Of a stretch of DNA of 64,000 nt, positions 50,840-59,586 are shown in pieces. The position numbers and the translations under genes are program-made. The first letter of the stretch is position 1, and the number at the start of each line of letters is the position of its first letter. Location: NCBI GenBank assembly GCA_017504795.1, contig JAFVQM010000010.1, positions 1 through 64,000 of the forward strand. Reading direction: 5' to 3'. Source of the DNA: Clostridia bacterium (lineage in GTDB: Bacteria; Bacillota; Clostridia; Christensenellales; Borkfalkiaceae). The notes below the pieces were generated by a model, which saw only the letters and a program-made list of their open reading frames with translations, had not been told where the DNA came from and searched no databases.

Positions 50840-50960
50840 TCCGTTATAAACGGCGCAAATACTGCGTTACTGCCGTCGCCGTGTGTCTACAATGACCAAA
50901 AAGGTCTATTGTAACCACCCGTCTAGGCGAGCCTTGTCTTGCTTGTTTCTAACGTCTTAA
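50838..50960 (+). repeat. Covarying palindromic intergenic repeat, copy 5, inside the purine operon
   Basis: Starts one nt after the purF stop. Outer stem CGTTATAAAC / GTTTCTAACG, again with the T/C mismatch and with the C-G pair position changed to G-C relative to copies 1, 3 and 4. Central hairpin ACAATGACC-AAAAA-GGTCTATTGT. A small hairpin ACGTCT-TAATTG-AGACGT follows at its right edge. Confidence 0.82.
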
Positions 50961-51019
50961 TTGAGACGTAATAGGCTACGAAAAAAGATAAAAACAAAAA
51001 AATCATTTAGGAGATTATT

Positions 51020-52063
51020 ATGCACGACAAATCTAAGTCAGAAAGTTACGCAAAAGCAGGCGTAGATATAACCGCGGGTTACAAAGCGGTTGAACTTATG
51101 AAAAAACACATCGCAAGAACGGTTATAAACACCAAAGCCGACGATATCGGTGGTTTCGGCGGTTTATTTCCGCTTGACCTTACTGGTTATAAAAACCCCG
51201 TACTCGTTTCGGGGACTGACGGTGTAGGTACTAAACTTAAACTTGCCTTTTTAATGGACAAGCACAACACCGTTGGTATCGACTGCGTTGCAATGTGCGT
51301 TAACGACGTTATTTGTTGCGGTGCAAAACCGCTTTTCTTCCTTGACTATATCGCATGCGGAAAAAACTTCCCTGAAAAAATCGCGTCTATCGTAGAAGGC
51401 GTTGAGGAAGGTTGCGTTCAGTCTGGCAGTGAACTTATCGGTGGCGAAACGGCTGAAATGCCCGGTTTTTACCCTATTGACGAATACGATTTAGCAGGTT
51501 TCTCGGTAGGTATCGTAGATAGGTCGAAAGTGGTTGATAAAAATTCTATGGAAGAAGGTGACGTTATGATTGCGATTCCGTCGTCGGGCGTACACTCTAA
51601 CGGTTTCTCACTCGTTAGAAAGGTGTTCGACGTTGAAAATTGCGACCTTAAATCTCCCGTAGAAGAACTTGGTGGCAAGTCGCTTGGCGAAACCTTACTT
51701 ACCCCCACCAAAATTTACGTTAAACCTATGCTTGCCGTATTTGACGAAGTTAAGGTTAAAGGCGTATCGCATATAACGGGCGGTGGTTTCTATGAAAATA
51801 TGCCACGCGCTATCAAAAAGGGTTTAAGCGTTAAAATAAATAAATCTGACGTTAGAGTTCTTCCTATCTTCAAACTTTTACAAAAGGTTGGCGGTATCGA
51901 CGAAAGAGATATGTTCAACACCTTCAATATGGGCGTTGGTATGACGGTTATCGTTAGTAAAAACGACGTATCTAAAACCCTTGATATCTTAAAGGCTCAC
52001 GGGGAAGACGCTTACGTTCTTGGCGAAATCGTTAAAGGTGACGAGGGCGTTATCTTATGCTAA
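51020..52063 (+). CDS. purM: Phosphoribosylformylglycinamidine cyclo-ligase
   Basis: 347 residues. SYAKAGVDITAGYKAVELMK, GGFGGLFPLDL, LVSGTDGVGTKLKLAF, GELIGGETAEMPGFY-type loop (here ELIGGETAEMPGFYPIDEYD) and SHITGGGFYENMPRA. It closes the imidazole ring (FGAM to AIR) with ATP. Overlaps purN by 7 nt. Confidence 0.97.
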   Translation: MHDKSKSESYAKAGVDITAGYKAVELMKKHIARTVINTKADDIGGFGGLFPLDLTGYKNPVLVSGTDGVGTKLKLAFLMDKHNTVGIDCVAMCVNDVICCGAKPLFFLDYIACGKNFPEKIASIVEGVEEGCVQSGSELIGGETAEMPGFYPIDEYDLAGFSVGIVDRSKVVDKNSMEEGDVMIAIPSSGVHSNGFSLVRKVFDVENCDLKSPVEELGGKSLGETLLTPTKIYVKPMLAVFDEVKVKGVSHITGGGFYENMPRAIKKGLSVKINKSDVRVLPIFKLLQKVGGIDERDMFNTFNMGVGMTVIVSKNDVSKTLDILKAHGEDAYVLGEIVKGDEGVILC

Positions 52064-52671
52064 ATAAAAAAACTAAAATCGCCGTATTCGTTTCGGGTGG
52101 CGGAACTAATCTTCAAGCTATACTCGAAAGCGAAAAAAGGGGCGAAATCCCTGACGGCGAGATTTCACTCGTTTTATCAAACAACCCCAGCGCCTACGCG
52201 CTTGAAAGGGCTAAAAACTTTGGCGTTAAGGCGGTTTGCATTGATAAAGCGGTATATAAAACCATAGAACAAAGAGAAGAAAAGGCGATAGAAGTTTTGC
52301 AAGAAAACGGCATTGAACTCATAGTTTTAGCAGGTTACTTGTCAATACTTTCTGAAAACTTCACTAAAAAATACGCAGGGCGAATTATAAACGTTCACCC
52401 GTCGCTTATCCCTTCTTTTTGCGGAAAGGGTTTTTACGGGCTTAAAGTTCACGAAGAGGCGCTAAGATACGGCGTTAAAGTAACGGGCGCTACCGTTCAC
52501 TTCGTCAACGAAATTCCAGACGGGGGCGAGATTATAATGCAAAAAGCCGTATATATTGAAGACGGTGATACCCCCGAAGTTTTACAAAAACGCGTTATGC
52601 GTGAGGCTGAGTGGATAATACTTCCACAGTCAGTACAAAAAATTGCAAAGTTATTAAAGGAGAAATTATGA
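52057..52671 (+). CDS. purN: Phosphoribosylglycinamide formyltransferase PurN
   Basis: 204 residues. VFVSGGGTNLQAILES at the N-terminus; catalytic N-H-D set in RIINVHPSLIPSFCGKGFYG, VTGATVHFVNEIPDGGEI. Uses 10-formyl-THF to formylate GAR. Its stop overlaps the next start (ATGA). Confidence 0.97.
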   Translation: MLNKKTKIAVFVSGGGTNLQAILESEKRGEIPDGEISLVLSNNPSAYALERAKNFGVKAVCIDKAVYKTIEQREEKAIEVLQENGIELIVLAGYLSILSENFTKKYAGRIINVHPSLIPSFCGKGFYGLKVHEEALRYGVKVTGATVHFVNEIPDGGEIIMQKAVYIEDGDTPEVLQKRVMREAEWIILPQSVQKIAKLLKEKL

Positions 52672-53387
52672 CTTATCAAACCTTGTCAATGAAAGATAGA
52701 ATTTTTGGTAACCCGTACGTTGGTAGGGGTATCGTGATAGGCAAGTCGAGTGACGGCGAAAAGGCGGTATTTGCCTACTTTATTATGGGTAGAAGCGAAA
52801 ACAGTAAAAATAGAGTTTTCGTTGAAAACGGAGAAGAAGTAACGATATATCCTTACGATCCAAGTAAGGTGGAAGATCCGTCGCTCATTATTTATTCCCC
52901 CGTTAAAAAAGTTGGTAGTGACGTTATCGTTACGAACGGCGACCAAACGGACACGGTTGAAGAATTTTTGAAAAAGGGCGAGTGCTTTAAGCGCGCGCTT
53001 AAAACTAGAAAATTCGAGCCTGACGCGCCTAACTTCACCCCTAGAATTAGCGGTATACTTCATCTTGGCAAGGAATTTAGTTACGAGATGTCAATTCTCA
53101 AAAGCGCCGACGAAAACGGTTCGGCTTGCAACCGTTATTTTTACGATTACGAAGCATTAAGTGGCGTAGGTCACTTTATTCACACCTACGTAACCGACGG
53201 CAACCCCCTTCCTACCTTTATGGGCGAGCCTGAAAGAGTTAGTATTCCAAACGATATCGACGAGTTTGCAAACGAAATTTGGACTAACTTAGACGGCAAT
53301 AATAAAATCGCTCTTCACGTTAGATATATCGACTTAAAGTCGGGCGAGGTAGAAAGCGTAACTTATAACGTTCACAAATCAGAATAA
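52668..53387 (+). CDS. PurO-type IMP cyclohydrolase
   Basis: 239 residues from ATG 52668 (AAGGAGAAATT upstream; a longer frame inside purN is rejected). It matches the IMP_cyclohyd family first known from archaea: GNPYVGRGIVIGKSSDGEKA, AYFIMGRSENSKNRVF, and later NFTPRISGIL. The enzyme cyclises FAICAR to IMP, the last pathway step, replacing the N-terminal domain of bacterial PurH. It sits directly before a stand-alone AICAR transformylase, so the two halves of PurH function are separate proteins here. Confidence 0.85.
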   Translation: MTYQTLSMKDRIFGNPYVGRGIVIGKSSDGEKAVFAYFIMGRSENSKNRVFVENGEEVTIYPYDPSKVEDPSLIIYSPVKKVGSDVIVTNGDQTDTVEEFLKKGECFKRALKTRKFEPDAPNFTPRISGILHLGKEFSYEMSILKSADENGSACNRYFYDYEALSGVGHFIHTYVTDGNPLPTFMGEPERVSIPNDIDEFANEIWTNLDGNNKIALHVRYIDLKSGEVESVTYNVHKSE

Positions 53388-53397
53388 GGAGAAAACA

Positions 53398-54585
53398 ATG
53401 AAAGACTTAGCGTTAAAATACGGTTGTAACCCCAACCAAAAACCTTCGAAAATATATATGGAAAACGGTGCGGACTTACCTATCGAAGTATTGAACGGTA
53501 GGCCCGGCTACATCAATTTTTTAGACGCGTTTAACTCTTGGCAACTCGTTAAAGAGTTAAAACTCGCTACGGGAATGGCGTGCGCTTCGAGTTTCAAGCA
53601 CGTTTCTCCAACTTCGGCTGCGGTTGGTAAAAAACTTTCCCAAGCCCTTAAAAAATCTTGTTTCGTTGACGATATCGAAGGGCTTGACGATAGCCCGCTC
53701 GCTTGCGCTTACGCTAGGGCTAGGGGTACGGACAGAATGTCGTCTTTCGGGGACTGGATAGCCTTATCTCACGAGTGTGACGAAGTAACCGCTAAAATAA
53801 TTTCAAGAGAAGTTAGTGACGGCGTTATCGCCCCAGGCTACTCCGAAAAGGCGCTTGAAATCTTAAAAGCAAAGAGAAAGGGTACTTATAATATCGTTAA
53901 AATTGACGAAAATTACGTTCCCGAAGAAATCGAGAAGAAACAAGTTTACGGCATTACGTTCGAGCAAGGTAGAAACAACTTTAAGATTGATGCTGAACTT
54001 TTATCTAACGTCGTTACCGAAAACAAAAATATTCCCGACGATAAGAAAATCGACCTTATTATCGCGCTTATAACCTTAAAATACACTCAGTCTAACTCGG
54101 TGTGCTTTGCTTACGACGGGCAGGCAATAGGCGTTGGCGCTGGGCAACAATCTAGAATTCACTGCACTCGTTTAGCAGCGCAAAAGGCAGATTTATGGCA
54201 TTTACGCCAACACGAAAAGGTGTTAAACCTTCAATTTGCAGACGGGGTTGGCAGACCTGACAAAAACAATATTATCGACCTTTATCTTTCAGACGACGAG
54301 AGCGACTTAGTTCTCGGCGACGACGTTTGGGAAAAGAACTTCAAAGTTCGCCCCGAACCCTTTACTAAGGAAGAAAAGAAAGCGTATCTTCAAACGATAA
54401 AAGGCGTATCTTTGGGTAGTGACGCGTTCTTCCCCTTCTTTGACAATATTGATAGGGCTGCAAAAAGCGGTGTAACGTACGTTGCTCAACCGGGTGGTTC
54501 GGTGCGTGACGATTTAGTTATCAAACAGGCTGATTTTTACGGTATGGCTATGGCGTTTACCGGTATGAGATTATTCCACCACTAA
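53398..54585 (+). CDS. AICAR formyltransferase, stand-alone (PurH C-terminal-domain-like)
   Basis: 395 residues: LKYGCNPNQKPSKIYMENG, INFLDAFNSWQLVKEL, catalytic Lys-His in ASSFKHVSPTSAAVG, RMSSFGDWIALS, and C-terminal YVAQPGGSVRDDLVIKQADF-like PGGS segment. It lacks the MGS-like IMP-cyclohydrolase domain of bifunctional PurH. Converts AICAR + 10-formyl-THF to FAICAR, which the preceding PurO-type enzyme would cyclise. Confidence 0.92.
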   Translation: MKDLALKYGCNPNQKPSKIYMENGADLPIEVLNGRPGYINFLDAFNSWQLVKELKLATGMACASSFKHVSPTSAAVGKKLSQALKKSCFVDDIEGLDDSPLACAYARARGTDRMSSFGDWIALSHECDEVTAKIISREVSDGVIAPGYSEKALEILKAKRKGTYNIVKIDENYVPEEIEKKQVYGITFEQGRNNFKIDAELLSNVVTENKNIPDDKKIDLIIALITLKYTQSNSVCFAYDGQAIGVGAGQQSRIHCTRLAAQKADLWHLRQHEKVLNLQFADGVGRPDKNNIIDLYLSDDESDLVLGDDVWEKNFKVRPEPFTKEEKKAYLQTIKGVSLGSDAFFPFFDNIDRAAKSGVTYVAQPGGSVRDDLVIKQADFYGMAMAFTGMRLFHH

Positions 54586-54594
54586 GGAGTTTTT

Positions 54595-55866
54595 ATGAAG
54601 ATTTTAGTTGTAGGTGGCGGTGGTAGAGAACACGCCATTATCAAAAGTTTATTAAAAAGCGACAAGGTAGAAAAGATTTACGCTCTCCCTGGCAACGGCG
54701 GTATCGCGCTTGATGCAGAATGCTATCCTATCAAGGCTACCGAGATAGATAAAATCGTTGAGTTTGCCGTTCAAAAAAAGGTAGACTACGCCGTAGTTGC
54801 GCCTGATGACCCACTCGTTCTCGGTTGCGTTGATAAGTTAGAAGAAAAGGGCATTTCGTGTTTCGGGCCTAAAAAATGCGCCGCTATTATTGAAGGCAGT
54901 AAAGTATTTTCTAAAAACCTTATGAAAAAGTACGGTATTCCAACCGGCGATAGCGTTACTTTTACAGACCCCGATAAAGCGATAGAATATCTTAAAACTA
55001 CCGATTATCCAACCGTTATAAAGGCGGACGGGTTGGCGCTAGGCAAAGGCGTTATTATCGCTCAAAACTATATCGAGGCTGAAACCGCGGTTAAAGACAT
55101 TATGCTTGACAAAGTGTTCGGCGCAAGCGGTAACAGTATTTTAATTGAAGAATTTTTAACCGGCCCCGAAGTTTCCGTTTTATCGTTTACCGACGGTAAG
55201 GTGGTAGTTCCCATGGTATCGTCTATGGACCACAAGCGCGCAAAAGACGGGGACGAGGGCTTAAACACCGGCGGTATGGGTACGGTTGCACCAAACCCGT
55301 ACTACACCGAAGAAGTTGCCAAAGAGTGTATGGAAAAGATTTTTGTTCCTACTATTGAGGCAATGAATAAAGAAGGTAGAACTTTCAAAGGTTGCTTGTA
55401 TTTCGGGCTTATGCTTACCCCGAAAGGACCTAAGGTTATCGAGTACAACTGTCGTTTTGGCGATCCTGAAACACAAGTCGTTTTACCGCTACTTGAAAGC
55501 GATTTGTTAGAAGTTATGATGGCAACGTCAAAAGGCGAGTTAAAGCCCGAAATGGTTAAGTGGAAAGACGGGGCTGCAACATGCGTGGTAATGGCGTCAA
55601 ACGGCTATCCGCAAAAATACGAAAGCGGTTTCGAAATCAAAATTGGTAGCCTTTCGGCTGACGAAAACGTGTTCGTTGCAGGCGCTAAACTTGACGGTAA
55701 CGCGTTAAAGACGGCGGGCGGTAGAGTTTTAGGCGCGGTTGCTACGGCAAGCAACTTAAAAGACGCTATTAAAAAGGCTTACGGCGTTGTAGATAAAATT
55801 TCGTTTGAAAACGCATATTACAGAAAAGACATAGGAAAACGCGCGCTTTCGCGCCTTGAAAAGTAG
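54595..55866 (+). CDS. purD: Phosphoribosylamine-glycine ligase
   Basis: 423 residues, ATP-grasp enzyme. KILVVGGGGREHAIIKSLLK, YALPGNGGI, VIKADGLALGKGVIIAQN, EEFLTGPEVSVLSFTDG, and GCLYFGLMLTPKGPKVIEYN-like segment with FGDPETQVVLPLL. Makes GAR. AAGGAG upstream; followed after 7 nt by purL. Confidence 0.97.
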   Translation: MKILVVGGGGREHAIIKSLLKSDKVEKIYALPGNGGIALDAECYPIKATEIDKIVEFAVQKKVDYAVVAPDDPLVLGCVDKLEEKGISCFGPKKCAAIIEGSKVFSKNLMKKYGIPTGDSVTFTDPDKAIEYLKTTDYPTVIKADGLALGKGVIIAQNYIEAETAVKDIMLDKVFGASGNSILIEEFLTGPEVSVLSFTDGKVVVPMVSSMDHKRAKDGDEGLNTGGMGTVAPNPYYTEEVAKECMEKIFVPTIEAMNKEGRTFKGCLYFGLMLTPKGPKVIEYNCRFGDPETQVVLPLLESDLLEVMMATSKGELKPEMVKWKDGAATCVVMASNGYPQKYESGFEIKIGSLSADENVFVAGAKLDGNALKTAGGRVLGAVATASNLKDAIKKAYGVVDKISFENAYYRKDIGKRALSRLEK

Positions 55867-55873
55867 GAGCAAA

Positions 55874-58800
55874 ATGGTTTACAGAGTTTACGTAGAAAAA
55901 AAAGAAGGCTTTCAGCACGAGGCAAACTCATTACTTTCAGAAGTTAGAGATTTGCTTGAAATAAAGGGCGTAAAAAATATTAGAGTTATCAACCGTTACG
56001 ACGTTGAAGATATCGAAAAATCACTTTTCGACTACGCTTGCAAAACGGTATTTTCCGAACCGCAAATGGATACCGCGTCAGATAGCGTTGACCTATCGGG
56101 CGCAAAGGTGTTTGCGGTAGAATATCTCCCCGGTCAATTCGACCAAAGGGCGGACTCTGCGTCACAATGTATTCAACTTATTTCGCAAAAGGAACGCCCC
56201 ACCGTTAGAACGGCAAAAGTTTACGCTGTTTACGGCGACGTAACTATGGACGATTTAACGGCTATTAAAAAATTCGTTATCAACCCCGTAGAGAGTAGAG
56301 AAGCGGAACTTAAAGAGTTTGAAACCTTAAAAATTGAACAACCCGTACCCGAACAAGTTAAAACGCTTGACGGGTTTATCGACCTTGATAGGCAAGGTCT
56401 TGAAAAATTCGTTTCCGACTACGCGCTCGCGATGGACGGTGACGATATAGAATTTTGTCAAAAATATTTCCGTCAAGAAAAGAGAAACCCAACTCTTACC
56501 GAAATTAAGATGATAGATACTTACTGGTCTGACCACTGCCGTCACACCACTTTCTTAACCACGATAGACAGTATCTCTTTTGAAGACGAAGAAATTCAAA
56601 AAACGTACCAAGAATATCTCAACGCGCGTGAAGAACTTAACCGCACTAAACCTATCAACCTTATGGATATAGGCACTTTGGCGGCTAAACTTTTGAAAAA
56701 ACGTGGGCTTCTTAACGGGCTTGACGAGAGTGAAGAAATTAACGCTTGTACGGTTAAAATCAACGTAAACGTTAACGGCGAAGACCAAAAATGGTTACTT
56801 CTTTTCAAGAACGAAACCCACAATCACCCCACTGAAATTGAACCTTTCGGCGGTGCGGCTACCTGTATAGGCGGTGCGATAAGAGATCCGCTTTCTGGTA
56901 GAAGTTACGTATATTCCGCTATGCGCGTTACGGGTGCTGCTAATCCTTTGCGCCCCGTTAAAGAAACGCTTAAAGGCAAACTCCCCCAACGCAAAATCGT
57001 AACTACTGCGGCTGCGGGTTACTCTTCGTACGGTAACCAAATCGGTTTAGCAACCGGTCAAGTTGACGAGATTTACCACGAGGGCTACGCCGCTAAGCGT
57101 ATGGAAATAGGCGCGGTAGTTGCGGCAACTCCACAAGAAAACGTTAGGCGTGAAGTTCCCGCCCCAACCGACAAAGTTATTTTAATCGGCGGTAGAACGG
57201 GTAGAGACGGTTGCGGTGGTGCAACGGGTTCGTCAAAATCACACACATTAGAATCTCTTACCGCGTGCGGTGCGGAAGTTCAAAAGGGCAACGCCCCAGA
57301 AGAGAGAAAACTTCAACGCTTATTTAGAAATAAAGACGCTATGCTTATGATTAAGCGCTGTAACGACTTTGGCGCAGGCGGTGTATCGGTTGCTATCGGC
57401 GAACTTGCAGACGGGCTTTCAATAGACCTTAACGCCGTTAAGAAAAAGTACGACGGGCTTGACGGTACTGAACTTGCAATCTCCGAATCGCAAGAACGTA
57501 TGGCGGTAGTAGTTGAAGAAAAAGACGTAGATAAATTTATTGCCCTTGCCGAAAAGGAAAACTTAGAAGCGACCGTAGTTGCAACCGTTACCGAAGAAAA
57601 GCGCTTAGTTATGAGTTGGAACGGGAAAACTATCGTAGATATTTCAAGAGATTTCTTAAATAGCAACGGCGCAGAAAAGCACGTTAACGTTCAAACTGCA
57701 AAGCCGGAGAACTATCAAAAGCAACAAGTTAATAACTTCGTAGAAGGATACACCGCGCTTGCTAGCGACTTAAACGTATGCTCTAAGCGTGGGCTTTCTG
57801 AAAGGTTTGACTCTACTATCGGCGCAGGCACGGTACTTATGCCGTTTGGCGGTAAATATCAACAAACCCCACCGCAAGCGATGGTTAATCTCGTTTCGGT
57901 TGAAAAAGGTCATACCGACACCGTTTCGTATATGGCTTGGGGCGGTAACCCGTATATTGCTGAAAAAAGCCCCTATCACGGCGCTTACCTTGCCGTTGTA
58001 GAAAGCGTATCTAAACTTATCGCAACGGGCGCAAAATACGAAAGCGTATACTTAACTTTCCAAGAATATTTCCAAAAACTTAAAAAGGACGCTAAGCGTT
58101 GGGGTCAACCCGCAAGCGCGCTTCTCGGCGCGTACAAAGCGCAAGTTGAACTCGGCGTTGCCGCTATCGGCGGTAAAGACTCTATGAGTGGTACGTTTGA
58201 AAATATTGACGTTCCGCCCACGCTAGTATCTTTTGCGGTAACCACGGGTAAAGTTGACGAAGTTGTTTCGCCAGAATTCAAAAAAGCGGGCAATAAGGTG
58301 GTTATCTTAAAGCCCGAATATAAAAACGGACTTCCAGTAACCAAGTCTTTACTTGAAAACTTTAACGTAGTTACCAGCCTTATAAGAAAGGGTGTAGCGC
58401 TTTCAGTTTACACGCCTTGCTACGGCGGTGTTGCAGAAGCCGTTCTTAAAATGGCTATCGGTAACCAAATCGGCTTTAACTACTATAAATCGGTTAAAGT
58501 TGAAGATATGTTTGCATACTCGTACGGCTCGTTCGTTATAGAACTTAGCGGTGATGAAAACGTAGGTGAACTTTTAGGTTACACTACTAGCGAAAAGGCT
58601 ATTTCTTACGGCGACGAAAAGTTGGAAATTTCTACTTTACAAAAGGCGTATGAAGATAAGTTAGAGCCGGTATTTGCGTGCAACATCAAAAATAAATTAC
58701 AAACGGCAAGCAACTTTGCTAGCGATAAACAGTCAACGCTTAAATGCAATATAAAAGTTGCTAAACCCAAAGTTTTAATTCCCGTATTCCCGGGTACGAA

Positions 58801-59563
58801 CTGCGAGTTCGACACTGCAAAAGCGTTTGAAGACGCTGGCGCTAACGCAGATATATTCGTTATTAAAAACCTTTCGGCAGACGCGGTTTCTAAATCGGTT
58901 GAAGAGTTTGCTAAAAAGGCAAGCGAAAGTCAAATCATATTCGTTCCGGGCGGGTTCTCGGGCGGTGACGAGCCAGACGGTTCGGGTAAATTCATAACCG
59001 CGTTTTTCAGAAACGGCGCGGTTAAAGAAGAAGTTACTAAACTCTTATCCGAGCGTGACGGTTTGATGGGCGGTATTTGTAACGGTTTCCAAGCCCTTAT
59101 TAAACTTGGGCTTGTGCCTTACGGTAAAATTATCGATACCGACGAAACTTGCCCAACCTTAACTTATAACGATATCGGTCGCCACCAGTCTAGAATAGTT
59201 AGGGTAAAAGTGGCGTCGACTAACTCGCCTTGGCTTTCGGGCGTAAAAGTAGGGGATATTTATAACGTTCCTATCTCGCACGGCGAAGGTAAGTTTATCG
59301 CGAGCGATAGCCTTATTAAAGAACTTGCATCTAACGGTCAAATTATGACGCAGTACGTTGACTTTGACGGCAACGCCACTATGGATATTGCATTTAACCC
59401 CAACGGTAGCGTTCACGCGATAGAAGGTATTTTATCGCCCGACGGTAGAGTATTTGGTAAAATGGGCCACAGCGAAAGAAAGGGCTACGGCTTATACAAA
59501 AACGTTTTAGGAAATTACGATATGAAACTCTTCGAGTCAGCCGTAAAATACTTTAACAAATAA
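55874..59563 (+). CDS. purL: Phosphoribosylformylglycinamidine synthase, single-chain PurL
   Basis: 1229 residues from ATG 55874 (TAGGAGC upstream; an in-frame TTG inside purD is rejected). N-terminal PurS-like region, then TYWSDHCRHTTF, KNETHNHPTEIEPFGGAA and GAGGVSVAIGELADGL of the synthetase halves. The C-terminal glutaminase domain has FPGTNCEFDTAKAF, VPGGFSGGDEPDG, nucleophile Cys in GGICNGFQALIKLG and SHGEGKF. So it is the fused large form rather than PurS/PurL/PurQ. Uses ATP and glutamine to convert FGAR to FGAM. Confidence 0.96.
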   Translation: MVYRVYVEKKEGFQHEANSLLSEVRDLLEIKGVKNIRVINRYDVEDIEKSLFDYACKTVFSEPQMDTASDSVDLSGAKVFAVEYLPGQFDQRADSASQCIQLISQKERPTVRTAKVYAVYGDVTMDDLTAIKKFVINPVESREAELKEFETLKIEQPVPEQVKTLDGFIDLDRQGLEKFVSDYALAMDGDDIEFCQKYFRQEKRNPTLTEIKMIDTYWSDHCRHTTFLTTIDSISFEDEEIQKTYQEYLNAREELNRTKPINLMDIGTLAAKLLKKRGLLNGLDESEEINACTVKINVNVNGEDQKWLLLFKNETHNHPTEIEPFGGAATCIGGAIRDPLSGRSYVYSAMRVTGAANPLRPVKETLKGKLPQRKIVTTAAAGYSSYGNQIGLATGQVDEIYHEGYAAKRMEIGAVVAATPQENVRREVPAPTDKVILIGGRTGRDGCGGATGSSKSHTLESLTACGAEVQKGNAPEERKLQRLFRNKDAMLMIKRCNDFGAGGVSVAIGELADGLSIDLNAVKKKYDGLDGTELAISESQERMAVVVEEKDVDKFIALAEKENLEATVVATVTEEKRLVMSWNGKTIVDISRDFLNSNGAEKHVNVQTAKPENYQKQQVNNFVEGYTALASDLNVCSKRGLSERFDSTIGAGTVLMPFGGKYQQTPPQAMVNLVSVEKGHTDTVSYMAWGGNPYIAEKSPYHGAYLAVVESVSKLIATGAKYESVYLTFQEYFQKLKKDAKRWGQPASALLGAYKAQVELGVAAIGGKDSMSGTFENIDVPPTLVSFAVTTGKVDEVVSPEFKKAGNKVVILKPEYKNGLPVTKSLLENFNVVTSLIRKGVALSVYTPCYGGVAEAVLKMAIGNQIGFNYYKSVKVEDMFAYSYGSFVIELSGDENVGELLGYTTSEKAISYGDEKLEISTLQKAYEDKLEPVFACNIKNKLQTASNFASDKQSTLKCNIKVAKPKVLIPVFPGTNCEFDTAKAFEDAGANADIFVIKNLSADAVSKSVEEFAKKASESQIIFVPGGFSGGDEPDGSGKFITAFFRNGAVKEEVTKLLSERDGLMGGICNGFQALIKLGLVPYGKIIDTDETCPTLTYNDIGRHQSRIVRVKVASTNSPWLSGVKVGDIYNVPISHGEGKFIASDSLIKELASNGQIMTQYVDFDGNATMDIAFNPNGSVHAIEGILSPDGRVFGKMGHSERKGYGLYKNVLGNYDMKLFESAVKYFNK

Positions 59564-59586
59564 TTTTACTTAAATGGAGATAAGGT

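Noticed and set aside
55856..55873. TTG start adding six residues to PurL inside purD
   Set aside because: ATG 55874 has TAGGAG at good spacing and gives the normal N-terminus.
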